Source: PFL25 sp046260155 (GTDB taxonomy: Bacteria > Chloroflexota > Anaerolineae > Anaerolineales > UBA4823). Taken from it: a stretch of 64,000 nt of DNA. Location of the stretch: contig JBJYXV010000023.1 in NCBI GenBank assembly GCA_046260155.1, positions 29,525 through 93,524 on the forward strand. Direction: 5' to 3'. Shown piece after piece: positions 42,963 to 53,808 of this stretch. Position numbers and translations under genes: made by a program. Numbering within the stretch: the first letter of the stretch is position 1; each line of letters starts with the position of its first letter. The notes under the pieces were generated by a model. It saw only the letters and a list, made by a program, of their open reading frames with translations, was not told the DNA's origin and made no database searches.

Positions 42963-44774
42963 ATGCATATTAATTCTCACTCTTCCTTGAAGATCAGTCT
43001 TAACAAGATTATTAGCAAGGCTGCGATCGCCTTCTTGATGGTAATTTTGATCCTGAATAATGGATATCCTTCCAGTTACCATTTGGTTAATGCGGAAGGA
43101 CCTTGTGGCGACACTTATATAGTTATTTCAGGCGATACAATAGAATCAATTGCTGACCTCTGCAGTACAGATGTAGAAAGTATTCTTGAGATCAATCCCG
43201 AGATCTCCGACCCGAATGATTTATATGCCGGACAGATCATTCGCATACCAGATGTGGATTCTGAATTGACGACCACGATCGCCATTTCACCCACCTGTGG
43301 TTTGCCAGGTCAAACTTTGTTAATTGTTGGGAGTGGTTTTCCGGTTAATACAAATGTCGGGTTAAAACTAATTCAGCAGGGGACCAATTCTTATATTGTC
43401 GGGAATACAACCAGTGATCAATTTGGAAGAATCGATACTTCCATGATTTTACCCTCCTCAGCAGAGCCTGGAACTACATGGATAATTTCCGGAGAAGCTC
43501 AGGTCAGTTCAGCAAAATTTGCAGGTATCTCAAATAAATTCAATGTTATCCCAGATGTTCCAAACCCGAATGACCGCACCACTTATGTTGCCCAGGAAGG
43601 GGATAATTTACGGAATATCGCGGTTAAATTCAATCGCGAATTGGATGCATTATTTGAAGCCAACCCTCAAATCAGGGTAACCGGTCAGTTAAGCGCTGGC
43701 GACAACATTACCATCCCAGCTCAAGAAACAAGCGGCGCGGCAATCCAAATAAATCCTATTTGCGGATCAGCAGAGACTAATTTACGGGTAATCGGTTCAA
43801 GATTTCCTCCTCTGACGACGGTCACCTTGAGTATGGGACCTTACCTTGTCGCCTACGAACCAGTCGGGCAAACCACCACAAGTCCGAACCGGACCTTTCA
43901 AACCCAACTCACCATTCCTGTAACTGCACAAAACGGTGAAAATTGGGTGGTTATCGGCAACACCAGTGATTTTTCCCAAGTCCAATCAACATCAAACATT
44001 TTCATTGTTACTCCTCCCCCAGACCCAAAAGAACCTTCACTCTATATTGTGAAACCAGGCGATACACTGAATCAGATTGCCGCACAATATCAACGTACAG
44101 TTGCCGCGATTTTATCAGTAAATCCACAAATCAATAATCCCAATCAACTTGAAATCGACGAGAAGATTATCATCCCTGGCCAAATTGAAACGATCTTAAT
44201 TTCTCCAGTCAGTGGGCCAGTCCAAACCTCAATTGAAGCTGCTGGATTAGGTTTTCCTCCATTTTCATCGGTTACCCTGGGGCTAATGCGGGAAGGGAAT
44301 TTGTACAGTATCGAGGGGGCCATTGCTACAGATGTAAATGGATTCTTTACGACAGAGTATTTAATCCCGACAACTGCCCAACCAGGTGAAGTTTGGAATA
44401 CAGTTGCCATCAGATCAGGTTCATCCGGAAGTGAGATCATTGCCAGGTCAAATGATTTCACTGTTACGAATGTCCAACCTCCTCTTAAACCAAGCTTGAC
44501 TATCTGGCCTCTGGATGGTCCACCGCATACCGAGATTTCCGTGGTTGGCAGCAATTATCCAGCCCTCAGTGAACTTCGATATTCATTCGGCCGCGAAGGT
44601 GAAATTCCCTTTGTTACCTCCACGGTTTGGTCTGAAATCAACGGTACTTTTGCCGTGGATATAATGATTCCAGCATCCGCCGAACCTGGTGTCGATTGGC
44701 TGGTAACTGCAGAATCAGTCGAAAATCAAACCGTTATTGCAACTTCTCCTCCTTTCACAGTGACGAGCCCCTAA
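42963..44774 (+). CDS. Secreted protein with three LysM domains and IPT-like modules
   Basis: 603 residues. Signal peptide or anchor helix at about 18-40. LysM1 at about 50-95 (YIVISGDTIESIADLC), LysM2 at about 207-252 (TYVAQEGDNLRNIAVKF), LysM3 at about 358-402 (LYIVKPGDTLNQIAAQY), each ending in an IxIPx strand. Four beta-sandwich modules alternate with them (CGLPGQTLLIVGSGFP, CGSAETNLRVIGSRFP, SGPVQTSIEAAGLGFP, DGPPHTEISVVGSNYP), IPT/TIG-like. LysM binds peptidoglycan or chitin-like glycans. Placed at the head of the FtsX/ABC block, it could anchor or act on the cell wall for that machine. Confidence 0.87.
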   Translation: MHINSHSSLKISLNKIISKAAIAFLMVILILNNGYPSSYHLVNAEGPCGDTYIVISGDTIESIADLCSTDVESILEINPEISDPNDLYAGQIIRIPDVDSELTTTIAISPTCGLPGQTLLIVGSGFPVNTNVGLKLIQQGTNSYIVGNTTSDQFGRIDTSMILPSSAEPGTTWIISGEAQVSSAKFAGISNKFNVIPDVPNPNDRTTYVAQEGDNLRNIAVKFNRELDALFEANPQIRVTGQLSAGDNITIPAQETSGAAIQINPICGSAETNLRVIGSRFPPLTTVTLSMGPYLVAYEPVGQTTTSPNRTFQTQLTIPVTAQNGENWVVIGNTSDFSQVQSTSNIFIVTPPPDPKEPSLYIVKPGDTLNQIAAQYQRTVAAILSVNPQINNPNQLEIDEKIIIPGQIETILISPVSGPVQTSIEAAGLGFPPFSSVTLGLMREGNLYSIEGAIATDVNGFFTTEYLIPTTAQPGEVWNTVAIRSGSSGSEIIARSNDFTVTNVQPPLKPSLTIWPLDGPPHTEISVVGSNYPALSELRYSFGREGEIPFVTSTVWSEINGTFAVDIMIPASAEPGVDWLVTAESVENQTVIATSPPFTVTSP

Positions 44775-44925
44775 ATATTCTTTTTCAATAGCAGGTCAAA
44801 CACAGAAATATTTATCCTTACGTGGGGAAAAATGAATTTCTGGATCCATCTGACTTCCCAAGAAGATATTGCCTTCCATATCTTTTCTTCATAATATCTT
44901 TAAATTATTTTGATAAACTTTTCTG

Positions 44926-47900
44926 GTGATAACCTTCCTCATCGACAGAGCAAAAAGACATTGGCAGGTTTTATCAACGGTGTTACTCGGAGTCGTAGTT
45001 TCCACTGCATTTCTTGCAAGTGGTCCGATTGTAGTTAACACTGTAATCAATTTCGCTTTGCTCTCTAAACTTCGTGCATCACTTGGAGAAAACGGGACCC
45101 TTTTCCTGAGCACCTATAATAGTCAGGGGGAAATTGGGTATGATGAGATTAATAAAGAAATCTATGAAATCATCGAGCCAAATATAGGAAAATTACCCCT
45201 ATTCGTAAGCTCGACTGCTTCACCTTGGGTATACCCATGGCAAGATGGGGTGATTGTCGCTGATGAACGCATCAATTTTAGAAGTTATTCTGGCGTCGAT
45301 GAACGGATAACCTTTAAATCTGGTGGTTGGCCCGAAGACAGAAATAATGACCCAGAGACAATTCGGGCGATCGTTTCAGAACAAATGGCAGCTGCATATT
45401 CGCTTGTCGTTGGCGATCAGCTACCGATAAGCGAGAAAATTAATGAGACTCAACCTTCCTACTGGGTTGAAATAACTGGGGTTTACCAAATGATTGAAGC
45501 GAGCGATCCATATTGGTTAATCCAAGCCAACCCCCTCGCTCCAACCAACAATCGTTACCTCGCAGAGTTTGGAGTAATTCTTCCCACGGAAGATTATTTT
45601 CTAAATACTATTGCTCTGTTTCCAAGATCGAATTTCCAACAAACCTGGTTAGCAATCATTAATCCAGCAGCAATTCATTCAGATAACATCACTGCAATGA
45701 TCGCAGGAATAGAGTCTATTCGGTCATCCCTGACCGAATTAGAGCCAAAAGTCGCATTTGATACGAATCTTGATAAATTCCTTGAAGATTTTAATCTCCA
45801 TGCATCTGAGATTATTCCACCGCTGTACCTGATCATTGGAGAAGTATTATTCCTTGGCTTATATTATGTAACAATGGTGGCTGCATTGTCGGTCAGACAG
45901 GTCGAAGGTGAACTATCAATAATTGTTAGTCGGGGGGCAGATTTTAGCCAATTGTTGAGAATTCAACTGTTTGATGTATTATTAATTTGTGCAACTGCCT
46001 TTCTCCTTGGTCCAATCCTGGCATATGGATTAATCTTCAGTCTGGCCAGGATTGGTCCTTTAGCCGATTTGAGTCAAGTGGATTGGATCGTTCGCTTACC
46101 TGCTGCTTCGTGGAAGGCAGCCGGGATCAGTGTGCTAGCTTGTTTTACTGCATTGATTGTCCCCGTAATACCAATTCTTCGTGGAAGTATTGTCCACTAC
46201 CATCAGAAAATTACAAGACGAAATACATCACCCTGGTGGCATCGGTATTATGTAGATATACTACTTCTTCTCATCGGTTTGATTGCAATCTGGCGATTCA
46301 GCTTATACCAATCCATTTCCGGTATTAACGCTGACAAATTTGATTGGTTGTTGTTGCTGGCTCCTCTTGTACTCCTGATCGGATCTGCTGCTTTTTTACT
46401 CAGAATATTTCCAGTCGTCTACAAATTCCTGGCATACCTTGGCGCACAAGGCCGTGGATTAACTGCTGTACTTGCTCTTTGGCATACAGCCCGTGATCCA
46501 ATCCATGCGACAAAATTGATCCTGTTGTTCACACTAGCAATTGCATTGGGTGTTCTTTCGACAGGTCTAAATGCTACCTTGAGCTCCAGTGAAACAGAAA
46601 GGGCACGTTATTCGACAGGCGGAGAGGCCCGCCTGTCTTTCGAGAGTTTCATCTCTCCGTCGACAATCGATTCCATGCCACAATTCAGTACCAAAAGTTT
46701 GGTCTGGCGAGGCAATGGTAGAGCAAATGTCCGCTCTTATCGAAATATTCCCGAATTTTCCATACTGGCAATCGAACCGCTCTCCTTTGCATCTGTTGCT
46801 CAATTCAGAACGGATTTTTCAGAGGATTATATTGGCTACGTATTAGGCCAATTGATTGTCGATCCTGAAAATTTACCAGTTTCCAAGATACCATTACCTG
46901 GCGAACCGACAAATCTTGGTGTTTGGATTGTTGATCCATACCCCGAGCGTTCAGAATTGGACATTCTTGAATATGTCTATTTACGCGCGAAGATCCAATC
47001 CGCCGAAGGTCAAATCAGTATCGTAGATTTTGAACTTATTCCAGAAGTACCTGGAACTGAGCAAAATCCTGAAACTATTTCTAAACCTGTGGCTGATGGA
47101 ATTCGTTGGTATCAAAACTTTCCCTTCATTTCAAATGAAAATATTGATGATCTGGAAGAATTTACGAAGGAACCTCCTCAGCATCCAACCTGGCGCTACT
47201 TCGAAGCTCCCCTCCCCCAATATTCAGAGCAAGCTTATCCCTTATCGCTGCATTCCCTATGGATAAAAATTCGTGGAGTTCCTTCGGAATCTGGAAATAA
47301 TACGCCATCTCAGGGACCCCTCATAATGGATGATCTAAGCATTAAGGACTCTTCGGACAACCAGCAAGTATTCGAGGGTTTCGAAGAGCTAAAAACGATT
47401 TGGCAAACAGAAAGTACCCTCTCATTAGCAAGCTTTTCAAGACATGAATTAACCCATTCAGGAGAAGCTTCCATGAGGTTGTATCTCGGCTCTTCAAGCC
47501 CGTCTAATTGGATGGTACTCAGTCCTGCTCAATCGACGCGATTAAACTTTATCCCAGTACTTGTCAGTCCATATTTTCTTGAAATGACAGAGCTGAATGT
47601 CGGGGATAAATTTTCTGCATTTATTAATGGCACGAGTTTGATTCTCGAAATAAAAAATACAGTTAATTACTTTCCAACAATGTATGAATCCGGAGATGAA
47701 GGGTTTGTGATCATGAGCAGAGATGCCTTGCTCGTTGAATTAAACCGGGCATCCCGCATCCCTGTTAACATCAACGAAATATGGCTGCGAGTAGACGAGA
47801 GTCAAGAAACTCCTATCCTATCAAATCTCTTTCCCCAAGCAAGGCAAACCTGGGAAGTCACTGCGGAAAAGCTGCGTTTTAAAACCGATCCCCTGACCCT

Positions 47901-48327
47901 GGGATTGAGGAGCGTGATCTATTTGGGGTATTCGATTACTTTCTTCCTGGGCCTGGTTGGTTTTAGTACACATTTCTTCTTAAGCACCAAGAAACGCAGC
48001 TCAATGTATGGTATTCTGCGATCTTTAGGGTTATCAACAAACCAATTATATAGGTCGTTGGTTCTCGAACAATTATTGATCATCCTCTCCGGTCTTGGTC
48101 TTGGGATTGTTCTCGGAAATTTTTTAAACCGCTTAATCCTGCCAGGAATACCTATCTCGTTCGCAGATGTTCCAGCAATACCTCCTTTTTTCCCACACGC
48201 CGATTGGAAATCAATCCTTAATTTAATCCTGCTACTGCTCTTTGGTTTCTTGATTACTCTGGTGATCGGTACATATTTTCTCTGGCGACAAAAACTTCAC
48301 CAGGTATTAAGAGTCGAGGAAGAATGA
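44926..48327 (+). CDS. Giant FtsX-like ABC permease
   Basis: 1133 residues from GTG at 44926. One N-terminal helix (about 13-40), an extracytoplasmic domain (about 40-290), a four-helix FtsX core (about 293-430), further helices to about 550, a second very large extracytoplasmic domain (about 555-990), and four closing helices (YSITFFLGLVGFSTHFFL, SSMYGILRSLGLSTNQLY, then IILSGLGLGIVLG). Two FtsX domains are therefore present. FtsX/MacB proteins do not usually move substrate through a pore but pass mechanical force to the periplasm. It lies one base upstream of a second such protein. Confidence 0.87.
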   Translation: MITFLIDRAKRHWQVLSTVLLGVVVSTAFLASGPIVVNTVINFALLSKLRASLGENGTLFLSTYNSQGEIGYDEINKEIYEIIEPNIGKLPLFVSSTASPWVYPWQDGVIVADERINFRSYSGVDERITFKSGGWPEDRNNDPETIRAIVSEQMAAAYSLVVGDQLPISEKINETQPSYWVEITGVYQMIEASDPYWLIQANPLAPTNNRYLAEFGVILPTEDYFLNTIALFPRSNFQQTWLAIINPAAIHSDNITAMIAGIESIRSSLTELEPKVAFDTNLDKFLEDFNLHASEIIPPLYLIIGEVLFLGLYYVTMVAALSVRQVEGELSIIVSRGADFSQLLRIQLFDVLLICATAFLLGPILAYGLIFSLARIGPLADLSQVDWIVRLPAASWKAAGISVLACFTALIVPVIPILRGSIVHYHQKITRRNTSPWWHRYYVDILLLLIGLIAIWRFSLYQSISGINADKFDWLLLLAPLVLLIGSAAFLLRIFPVVYKFLAYLGAQGRGLTAVLALWHTARDPIHATKLILLFTLAIALGVLSTGLNATLSSSETERARYSTGGEARLSFESFISPSTIDSMPQFSTKSLVWRGNGRANVRSYRNIPEFSILAIEPLSFASVAQFRTDFSEDYIGYVLGQLIVDPENLPVSKIPLPGEPTNLGVWIVDPYPERSELDILEYVYLRAKIQSAEGQISIVDFELIPEVPGTEQNPETISKPVADGIRWYQNFPFISNENIDDLEEFTKEPPQHPTWRYFEAPLPQYSEQAYPLSLHSLWIKIRGVPSESGNNTPSQGPLIMDDLSIKDSSDNQQVFEGFEELKTIWQTESTLSLASFSRHELTHSGEASMRLYLGSSSPSNWMVLSPAQSTRLNFIPVLVSPYFLEMTELNVGDKFSAFINGTSLILEIKNTVNYFPTMYESGDEGFVIMSRDALLVELNRASRIPVNINEIWLRVDESQETPILSNLFPQARQTWEVTAEKLRFKTDPLTLGLRSVIYLGYSITFFLGLVGFSTHFFLSTKKRSSMYGILRSLGLSTNQLYRSLVLEQLLIILSGLGLGIVLGNFLNRLILPGIPISFADVPAIPPFFPHADWKSILNLILLLLFGFLITLVIGTYFLWRQKLHQVLRVEEE

Positions 48328-48328
48328 A

Positions 48329-51079
48329 GTGTTATTCCTGAAATCAACATCTCAGCACATGGTAAGGCATCTTGGGATGAACCTTGCCGTATTATTCTGC
48401 CTCTCGATAGGTGCAGGGTTAATAGGTAGTCTGCCCTCATTTGCAGCCTCAGCCGCGGAAAGATCACTCAAGGCATCCCTGGAAAATGCCCATCCTTCCG
48501 TCCGAAATATTAAGGTCACCGCGCCTGCTTCAAATTTGAATTCCGCTCTAAGCGGGTATATCAATGAAACAATCGGGGATTTGTTGGATGGAAGGGTTCA
48601 AGTCAGCAATATCCAACGAGATGCTCATCCATCTGGTTTAATCGAAACCTGGAATGAAAATAATGATGTCAATATAGACAAGATTTGGGTCTGGTCGTTT
48701 GATAAGCTCACTCAGCTTTCCACACTGTTAACAGGCAAATGGCCGACTGTAACCTACCCGAAGACACAGGCAGAAGCGTTCCAACCTCCGACAATAGAAG
48801 CTGCCATCAGTGGGGACATCGCATCAAGATTGCATATCCATACCGGTGATATTTTAAAGGATAGTAATGAGATCAGTTATCTTGTGACGGGTATTGTCCA
48901 ATTCAATGATCCAGCTGAAGATGTATGGTGGCAGGATAATTCACCTATCTCAATAACCACTGACCCAGGTTTAAATGAAGACACAATCATTGTGCCAATA
49001 TTTATTCATCAGCAATCATTAAGGAACAATTTTAGGGGATTTGCTACGGAATGGCGGTACATACTGAAACCGGAAAAGATTAATCGAGTCAATGCTGAAA
49101 TAATTGAAACCAACTTATTGAACCTCAAAAATCGGTTATCTGCGAATAATGTTAATCTTTCCAGTGGTCTTCCGGACCTGGTTCAAGAATTTCGGCAATC
49201 TCTATCAACTTCACGGATCATATTCTATTTACTCAGTATTCAAGCATTCCTATTCGTCGTATTTACTTTGCTCCTTATGGCAAACTTGCTCGTTTCAAGC
49301 TCACAGAGCGAGCTCGCGACGATGATTAGCAGGGGTGCGAGTCGATTTCAAATCACATTATCCTATGCAATTCAAGCTCTATTTTTAGCCCTCATCGCTG
49401 GGCTTGTTCTTGGTCCTCTAATTGCTTGGATTGGATTAAATATCTGGGGCATGATTTCAGGCGAGAAACAAGGAATCAATCTCACCGTAGAAACCTGGTA
49501 CATGTCCCTTCTCGCATCTGGCATTGGATGGCTCGCACTCGTTGTTGCGGTTCTTCTTGGTAATAAATCTAACGTGGTTGACCAGCAGCAATCTCTCAGC
49601 CGTCCTGATAAAACTACGACGTGGCAGAGGAAGTATTTTGATATTTTCTTATTCTTGCTCGGGCTGTTATTTTTCTGGCAATTGAACAACTCTGGCTCAT
49701 TTGTTATGAAACGTATCCGCGGATCAGTCATCGCAGATCCTTTGTTGTTGATCGGTCCCTCAATACTTCTAATTGCGATTGCTATGCTCTTCATTCGTTT
49801 ATTTCCAGTCATATTAACTTGGCTGACAGCACTAATAAAATCTGGACGAGGTACTGTCCTACCGGTTGGCCTGGCTCGATTAGCTAGAAATCCCCGCCAA
49901 ATCAGCTGGATTGTCTTGCTGATCAGCATGGCTTCTGGTTTGATATTGTTTGCATATGTATATTCAAATTCGCTATCCTCTGCACAAGAACAGATTGCGG
50001 TTTATCAAGCTGGCTCGAACTTGAGATTGAATGGCAATAAAGTTCCTCAAGCTTATATTGACGAAATTGCTGAGTTACTCCCAACGAGCCATGTTGCCCG
50101 CGGTCGTTTGCAAGAGAAAACTGGAAAAGGCATCACTCTTTTGGCGGTTCAACCCGACACATTTGCCGAAGTTACAAAATATCCTGAAGGTATGACAAAC
50201 TTGACAATGGATATCATTATGGATGCCCTGCGACAACCACTTGAAGATCCCTCATCGGAAGTTAACCCACAATCCGTGGTCAGTATTGAGGACAACTCAA
50301 ATATATCTCCAACGATACCCGCGATATTTTCATATGCATCACTTCCTGCGGGTGGAAATATTGGTGATCTGGTCGAACTCAGCATGGCCAGCCAGCCAAT
50401 AATATTTGAAATTCGGGGAATTATTGCTGATTTCCCCACGGTTTCGAACAATTTCGTGATTGTAAATATCGCCACCTTCTATGATTCGGTTGAGGATTCG
50501 ATTTCTAGACAATTGCGGAACAATGAGTATTGGATCAGTGTTGATGAGCAGACACACAACCAGCTGGTATCTTTCCCTACGATCAAGAATGCGATTCTTG
50601 GAGATTCAATAAGTATATTAAATGTCATTAGAAATCATATTATGACCCTCGGAACGGTCAGGGCTTTTAGTTTGAATGCTTTGATTTTAGCTATCATCAG
50701 CATGTTGGGTCTATTAATAGCTAATTATTTTTCATACTATCAAAGAGAGTATGAATTCGGAATTCTACGCGCATTTGGTTTATCCGGTGGTCAGTCGAAT
50801 AGTCTCCTCGTGGGAGAAGGAGTTCTTGTTCTCTCTTTGGGTTTGATTTCAGGAGTCATCTTAGGTTATTTGTTGACCAGGTTTATGCGTCCATATATTT
50901 CCCTGGCAGTTTCAAGGACATTACCTGGTCTCACCGTCCACCAGATTGATATAAACTGGTTGAATATCGCCGCCATTGTATGTATGTTACTGTGTATGTA
51001 TCTCTTCGTACTGGCATTGATCATGTTCGCATTACGGAGATCAAATATCAACCAGGTATTGAGAACAGGTGATGAATGA
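48329..51079 (+). CDS. Giant FtsX-like ABC permease, paralogue of the preceding gene
   Basis: 916 residues from GTG at 48329, one base after the previous stop, with CGAGGAAG upstream. Same plan: N-terminal helix, extracytoplasmic domain, FtsX core (YLLSIQAFLFVVFTLLLMANLLV, SELATMISRGASRFQ), more helices, second extracytoplasmic domain (about 560-790), final FtsX helices (YEFGILRAFGLSGGQSNSLL). The QVLRTGDE end is typical of FtsX/MacB. It probably forms a heterodimer with the preceding permease. Its stop overlaps the ATG of the ATPase. Confidence 0.87.
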   Translation: MLFLKSTSQHMVRHLGMNLAVLFCLSIGAGLIGSLPSFAASAAERSLKASLENAHPSVRNIKVTAPASNLNSALSGYINETIGDLLDGRVQVSNIQRDAHPSGLIETWNENNDVNIDKIWVWSFDKLTQLSTLLTGKWPTVTYPKTQAEAFQPPTIEAAISGDIASRLHIHTGDILKDSNEISYLVTGIVQFNDPAEDVWWQDNSPISITTDPGLNEDTIIVPIFIHQQSLRNNFRGFATEWRYILKPEKINRVNAEIIETNLLNLKNRLSANNVNLSSGLPDLVQEFRQSLSTSRIIFYLLSIQAFLFVVFTLLLMANLLVSSSQSELATMISRGASRFQITLSYAIQALFLALIAGLVLGPLIAWIGLNIWGMISGEKQGINLTVETWYMSLLASGIGWLALVVAVLLGNKSNVVDQQQSLSRPDKTTTWQRKYFDIFLFLLGLLFFWQLNNSGSFVMKRIRGSVIADPLLLIGPSILLIAIAMLFIRLFPVILTWLTALIKSGRGTVLPVGLARLARNPRQISWIVLLISMASGLILFAYVYSNSLSSAQEQIAVYQAGSNLRLNGNKVPQAYIDEIAELLPTSHVARGRLQEKTGKGITLLAVQPDTFAEVTKYPEGMTNLTMDIIMDALRQPLEDPSSEVNPQSVVSIEDNSNISPTIPAIFSYASLPAGGNIGDLVELSMASQPIIFEIRGIIADFPTVSNNFVIVNIATFYDSVEDSISRQLRNNEYWISVDEQTHNQLVSFPTIKNAILGDSISILNVIRNHIMTLGTVRAFSLNALILAIISMLGLLIANYFSYYQREYEFGILRAFGLSGGQSNSLLVGEGVLVLSLGLISGVILGYLLTRFMRPYISLAVSRTLPGLTVHQIDINWLNIAAIVCMLLCMYLFVLALIMFALRRSNINQVLRTGDE

Positions 51080-52710
51080 ATAATAAGGTAGAGATTTTTG
51101 TTAATTGCGATAATCTGGTCAAGATTTATAAAGTTGCAGATCTCGAAGTGGTAGCCCTGCAAGGATTGGATTTAACTATTTCGAAAGGCGATATCTTGGC
51201 CCTGGTAGGACCTTCAGGGGCAGGCAAATCTACCCTGTTAAATGTGATTGGGGGATTAGATACCCCTAGTGCCGGAAAGGTACATGTAGCTGATTATGAT
51301 TTGCTCGCCATGAAGGACAAGGATAGAGTGAAGTATAAACGCGAGCTGGTGGGATTCGTATGGCAGCAGCCTTCAAGAAATCTCCTACCTTATCTCTCAG
51401 CAAAGGAGAATATTGAGCTACCGATGATGTTGAACAATGTAAAAAGTTCAATCAGATCGGGCAGAGCACTTGAGTTGTTGGATTTGGTCGGTTTAACCAA
51501 TAGAGCGGATTTTCGGCCTAGCCAGCTTTCCGGTGGCCAGCAGCAGCGCGCGGCGATTGCTGTCGCACTAGCAAATAATCCACCTTTATTATTAGGTGAT
51601 GAAATGACCGGCCAAATTGATTCCCAATCAGCTACCGAGGTATTCGAAACATTACACAAAGTCCATGATACTTTTAACACGACCATAATATTGGTCACCC
51701 ATGATCCATTGGTGTCCAGTCTTGTCAACCGGGTGGTTGCAATCCGTGATGGGCGCACCAGTACTGAAATTCGCCGCCACCGCGATAAAATCAGTGGCGA
51801 TTTTAGAGAAGAAGAATGGGTCATCCTTGATCAAGCTGGTCGACTTCAATTACCAAAAGTATATGTTGATTCACTTTCCCTCAAAGAGAGGGTTAAGGTC
51901 AGACTCGAGGAGGATCACGTTACGGTGTGGCCTCAACACAAAGTTGAGGAGTTCATCGAGCTCGGTGCACCTGAAATCGCTCATTTTCTGCCAGCATATA
52001 GGGATTCGAGCAACGGGAGTGGAACAACACTTAAAGTTGAAGATATCACCCGGGAATTTATACGGGGAGATGAGATTATTACTGCTCTTGGCAATGTAAC
52101 TTTTGAAGTCAAAGCAGGAAAACTGGCGTTGATCCGAGGTCGATCCGGATGTGGGAAAACAACTTTACTCAACTTAATCGCTGCGTTAGACCAACCCACA
52201 AGCGGCGAGATAAAAGTTCGCTCACGGTCGATATGCGATATGAATGAGGGGGAGATAATCCAATACCGCAGAAAACAAATAGGTTTTATTTTTCAAAATT
52301 TTGGCTTACTGCCTTTCTTAACGGTTGAAGAAAACGTAGAGATTCCACTTCGCCTGGTCAGAACTCCCCGCAAGGAAAGGCAGGAGAGAGTAAGTGAAGT
52401 TCTCAAGTTAGTCTCATTGGATCATCGGGCTAAGCACCGAACTTATGAGCTCTCTGGTGGAGAACAACAAAGAGTCGCAATTTCGCGAGCTCTCGTCAAC
52501 CGCCCTTCTCTTCTCCTTGCAGACGAACCGACAGGACAATTAGATAGTAATACAGGTGCAGCTATCATCCGATTACTCCATGAAATCGCAGTACGCTTTG
52601 GAGTCACGGTAATTGTTGCCAGCCATGATCCAAATATCATCCCCTTTGCCGATACAATTATCGAGTTAAAAGATGGCCAAATTACCGACCAATATGATCA
52701 AGCTTTGTAA
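51076..52710 (+). CDS. Fused double ABC ATPase (LolD/MacB type) with AbrB-like linker
   Basis: 544 residues. NBD1: Walker A GPSGAGKST (about 43-51), signature LSGGQQQR, Walker B PPLLLGDEMTGQID. NBD2 (about 320-544): Walker A GRSGCGKTT, signature LSGGEQQR, Walker B LLLADEPTGQLD, H-loop ASHD. The linker (about 250-290) holds WVILDQAGRLQLPKVYVDSL and KERVKVRLEEDHVTVWP, like a SpoVT/AbrB swapped-hairpin unit, possibly a dimerisation element. One polypeptide thus supplies both NBDs for the asymmetric FtsX pair. ATGA overlap with the upstream permease. Confidence 0.9.
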   Translation: MNNKVEIFVNCDNLVKIYKVADLEVVALQGLDLTISKGDILALVGPSGAGKSTLLNVIGGLDTPSAGKVHVADYDLLAMKDKDRVKYKRELVGFVWQQPSRNLLPYLSAKENIELPMMLNNVKSSIRSGRALELLDLVGLTNRADFRPSQLSGGQQQRAAIAVALANNPPLLLGDEMTGQIDSQSATEVFETLHKVHDTFNTTIILVTHDPLVSSLVNRVVAIRDGRTSTEIRRHRDKISGDFREEEWVILDQAGRLQLPKVYVDSLSLKERVKVRLEEDHVTVWPQHKVEEFIELGAPEIAHFLPAYRDSSNGSGTTLKVEDITREFIRGDEIITALGNVTFEVKAGKLALIRGRSGCGKTTLLNLIAALDQPTSGEIKVRSRSICDMNEGEIIQYRRKQIGFIFQNFGLLPFLTVEENVEIPLRLVRTPRKERQERVSEVLKLVSLDHRAKHRTYELSGGEQQRVAISRALVNRPSLLLADEPTGQLDSNTGAAIIRLLHEIAVRFGVTVIVASHDPNIIPFADTIIELKDGQITDQYDQAL

Positions 52711-52795
52711 TGTATCTAGAATATATGGAAATTAATTACTTGGAAATCAAAAATTATAATATCTGGGTTGCCAAGGGAGATTGACAGAAATAATC

Positions 52796-53776
52796 ATGTT
52801 GAAATTCATCATTCAGAGGTTACTAATAATACCCGCCCTTCTCCTATTAGTAAATTTCCTGGGTTTTGCATATGCCCACTATGCTCGCCCAATTCGGGCA
52901 TCAACGACGCCTTATGTCCAGGCTGAAGAGGCAGGACCATTGATCCCAGAATATGTACACTATTTAGAAACTTTAGCAAATCTAGATTTTGGATTAGAAA
53001 TTGCGACTCCAGATACATCCAGGTCTACTACCCCGGTAACCCTTGGTGAGACTCTGGCAAAGGCAACCATCGCAAGCTTAGGTCTTCTTGCAATCTCGTT
53101 GACGATTAGTATCATACTGGGTCTTTACCTGGGGTTTAAAGCCACAAAGAATGAACCAGCAGGCGTATCGAGGTGGTTGACAATATTATCGACTGTTGGA
53201 TTGGCGATGCCGAGTTTTTATATTGGCAGCTTATTGATCATTGGTTTGATTTTCTACATTTTATGGAGAGGCCCAGAAACCAATATACCCCTGCCTCTCA
53301 GTGGGTTTGGGTGGGATGCGCACCTGGTACTCCCGGTATTGGCTTTAATGGCAAGACCAACTTTCCAGCTGGCGCAGGTTACCGCAGGAGTGCTATCCGC
53401 AGAGTTAGGCAAGCAGTATGTAATTGCAGGACGCAGTATGGGTCGAACCTGGCGATCTATCCGGCTCCATTTTGCATTAAGAAATGTGTTGGCACCTGTA
53501 ATATTGACTGTCGCTGGATTACAAAGGTTCCTGGTCGGTGAATTAATAATGATTGAATGGTTGTTTCGTTGGCCAGGCTTGGGTCGTCTCTTAGGGTGGA
53601 CCTTAGTCCCTGCTGAGTTTACTTCTTCCCAGGGTTCTCCACTTTTTCTTAATCCGCCAGTGATGGCAACAGTTTTGACATTAATTGCAGCTTTATTCCT
53701 ATTTACTGACTTTGTGGCAGCAGTTGCAGTGCGATATATAGATCCTCGCCTGAGAAGTGCTGCTTCTATCGGCTAG
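52796..53776 (+). CDS. DppB-type ABC permease
   Basis: 326 residues from the ATG at 52796 (the in-frame TTG at 52781 is an alternative, but the family N-terminus begins MLKFIIQRLLIIPALLLLVN). Helix 1, a short external loop, then five helices; the EAA-like loop is YVIAGRSMGRTWRSIRLHFA followed by LRNVLAPVI. This is the permease type of peptide, nickel and opine importers. No substrate-binding protein and no DppD/DppF-type ATPase is encoded nearby; the only ATPase is the double NBD just upstream. It lies 85 bases after that ATPase and 32 before the DppC fusion. Confidence 0.87.
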   Translation: MLKFIIQRLLIIPALLLLVNFLGFAYAHYARPIRASTTPYVQAEEAGPLIPEYVHYLETLANLDFGLEIATPDTSRSTTPVTLGETLAKATIASLGLLAISLTISIILGLYLGFKATKNEPAGVSRWLTILSTVGLAMPSFYIGSLLIIGLIFYILWRGPETNIPLPLSGFGWDAHLVLPVLALMARPTFQLAQVTAGVLSAELGKQYVIAGRSMGRTWRSIRLHFALRNVLAPVILTVAGLQRFLVGELIMIEWLFRWPGLGRLLGWTLVPAEFTSSQGSPLFLNPPVMATVLTLIAALFLFTDFVAAVAVRYIDPRLRSAASIG

Positions 53777-53808
53777 TATTAAGCTTTTAATATGACCGGA
53801 GTGATAGT

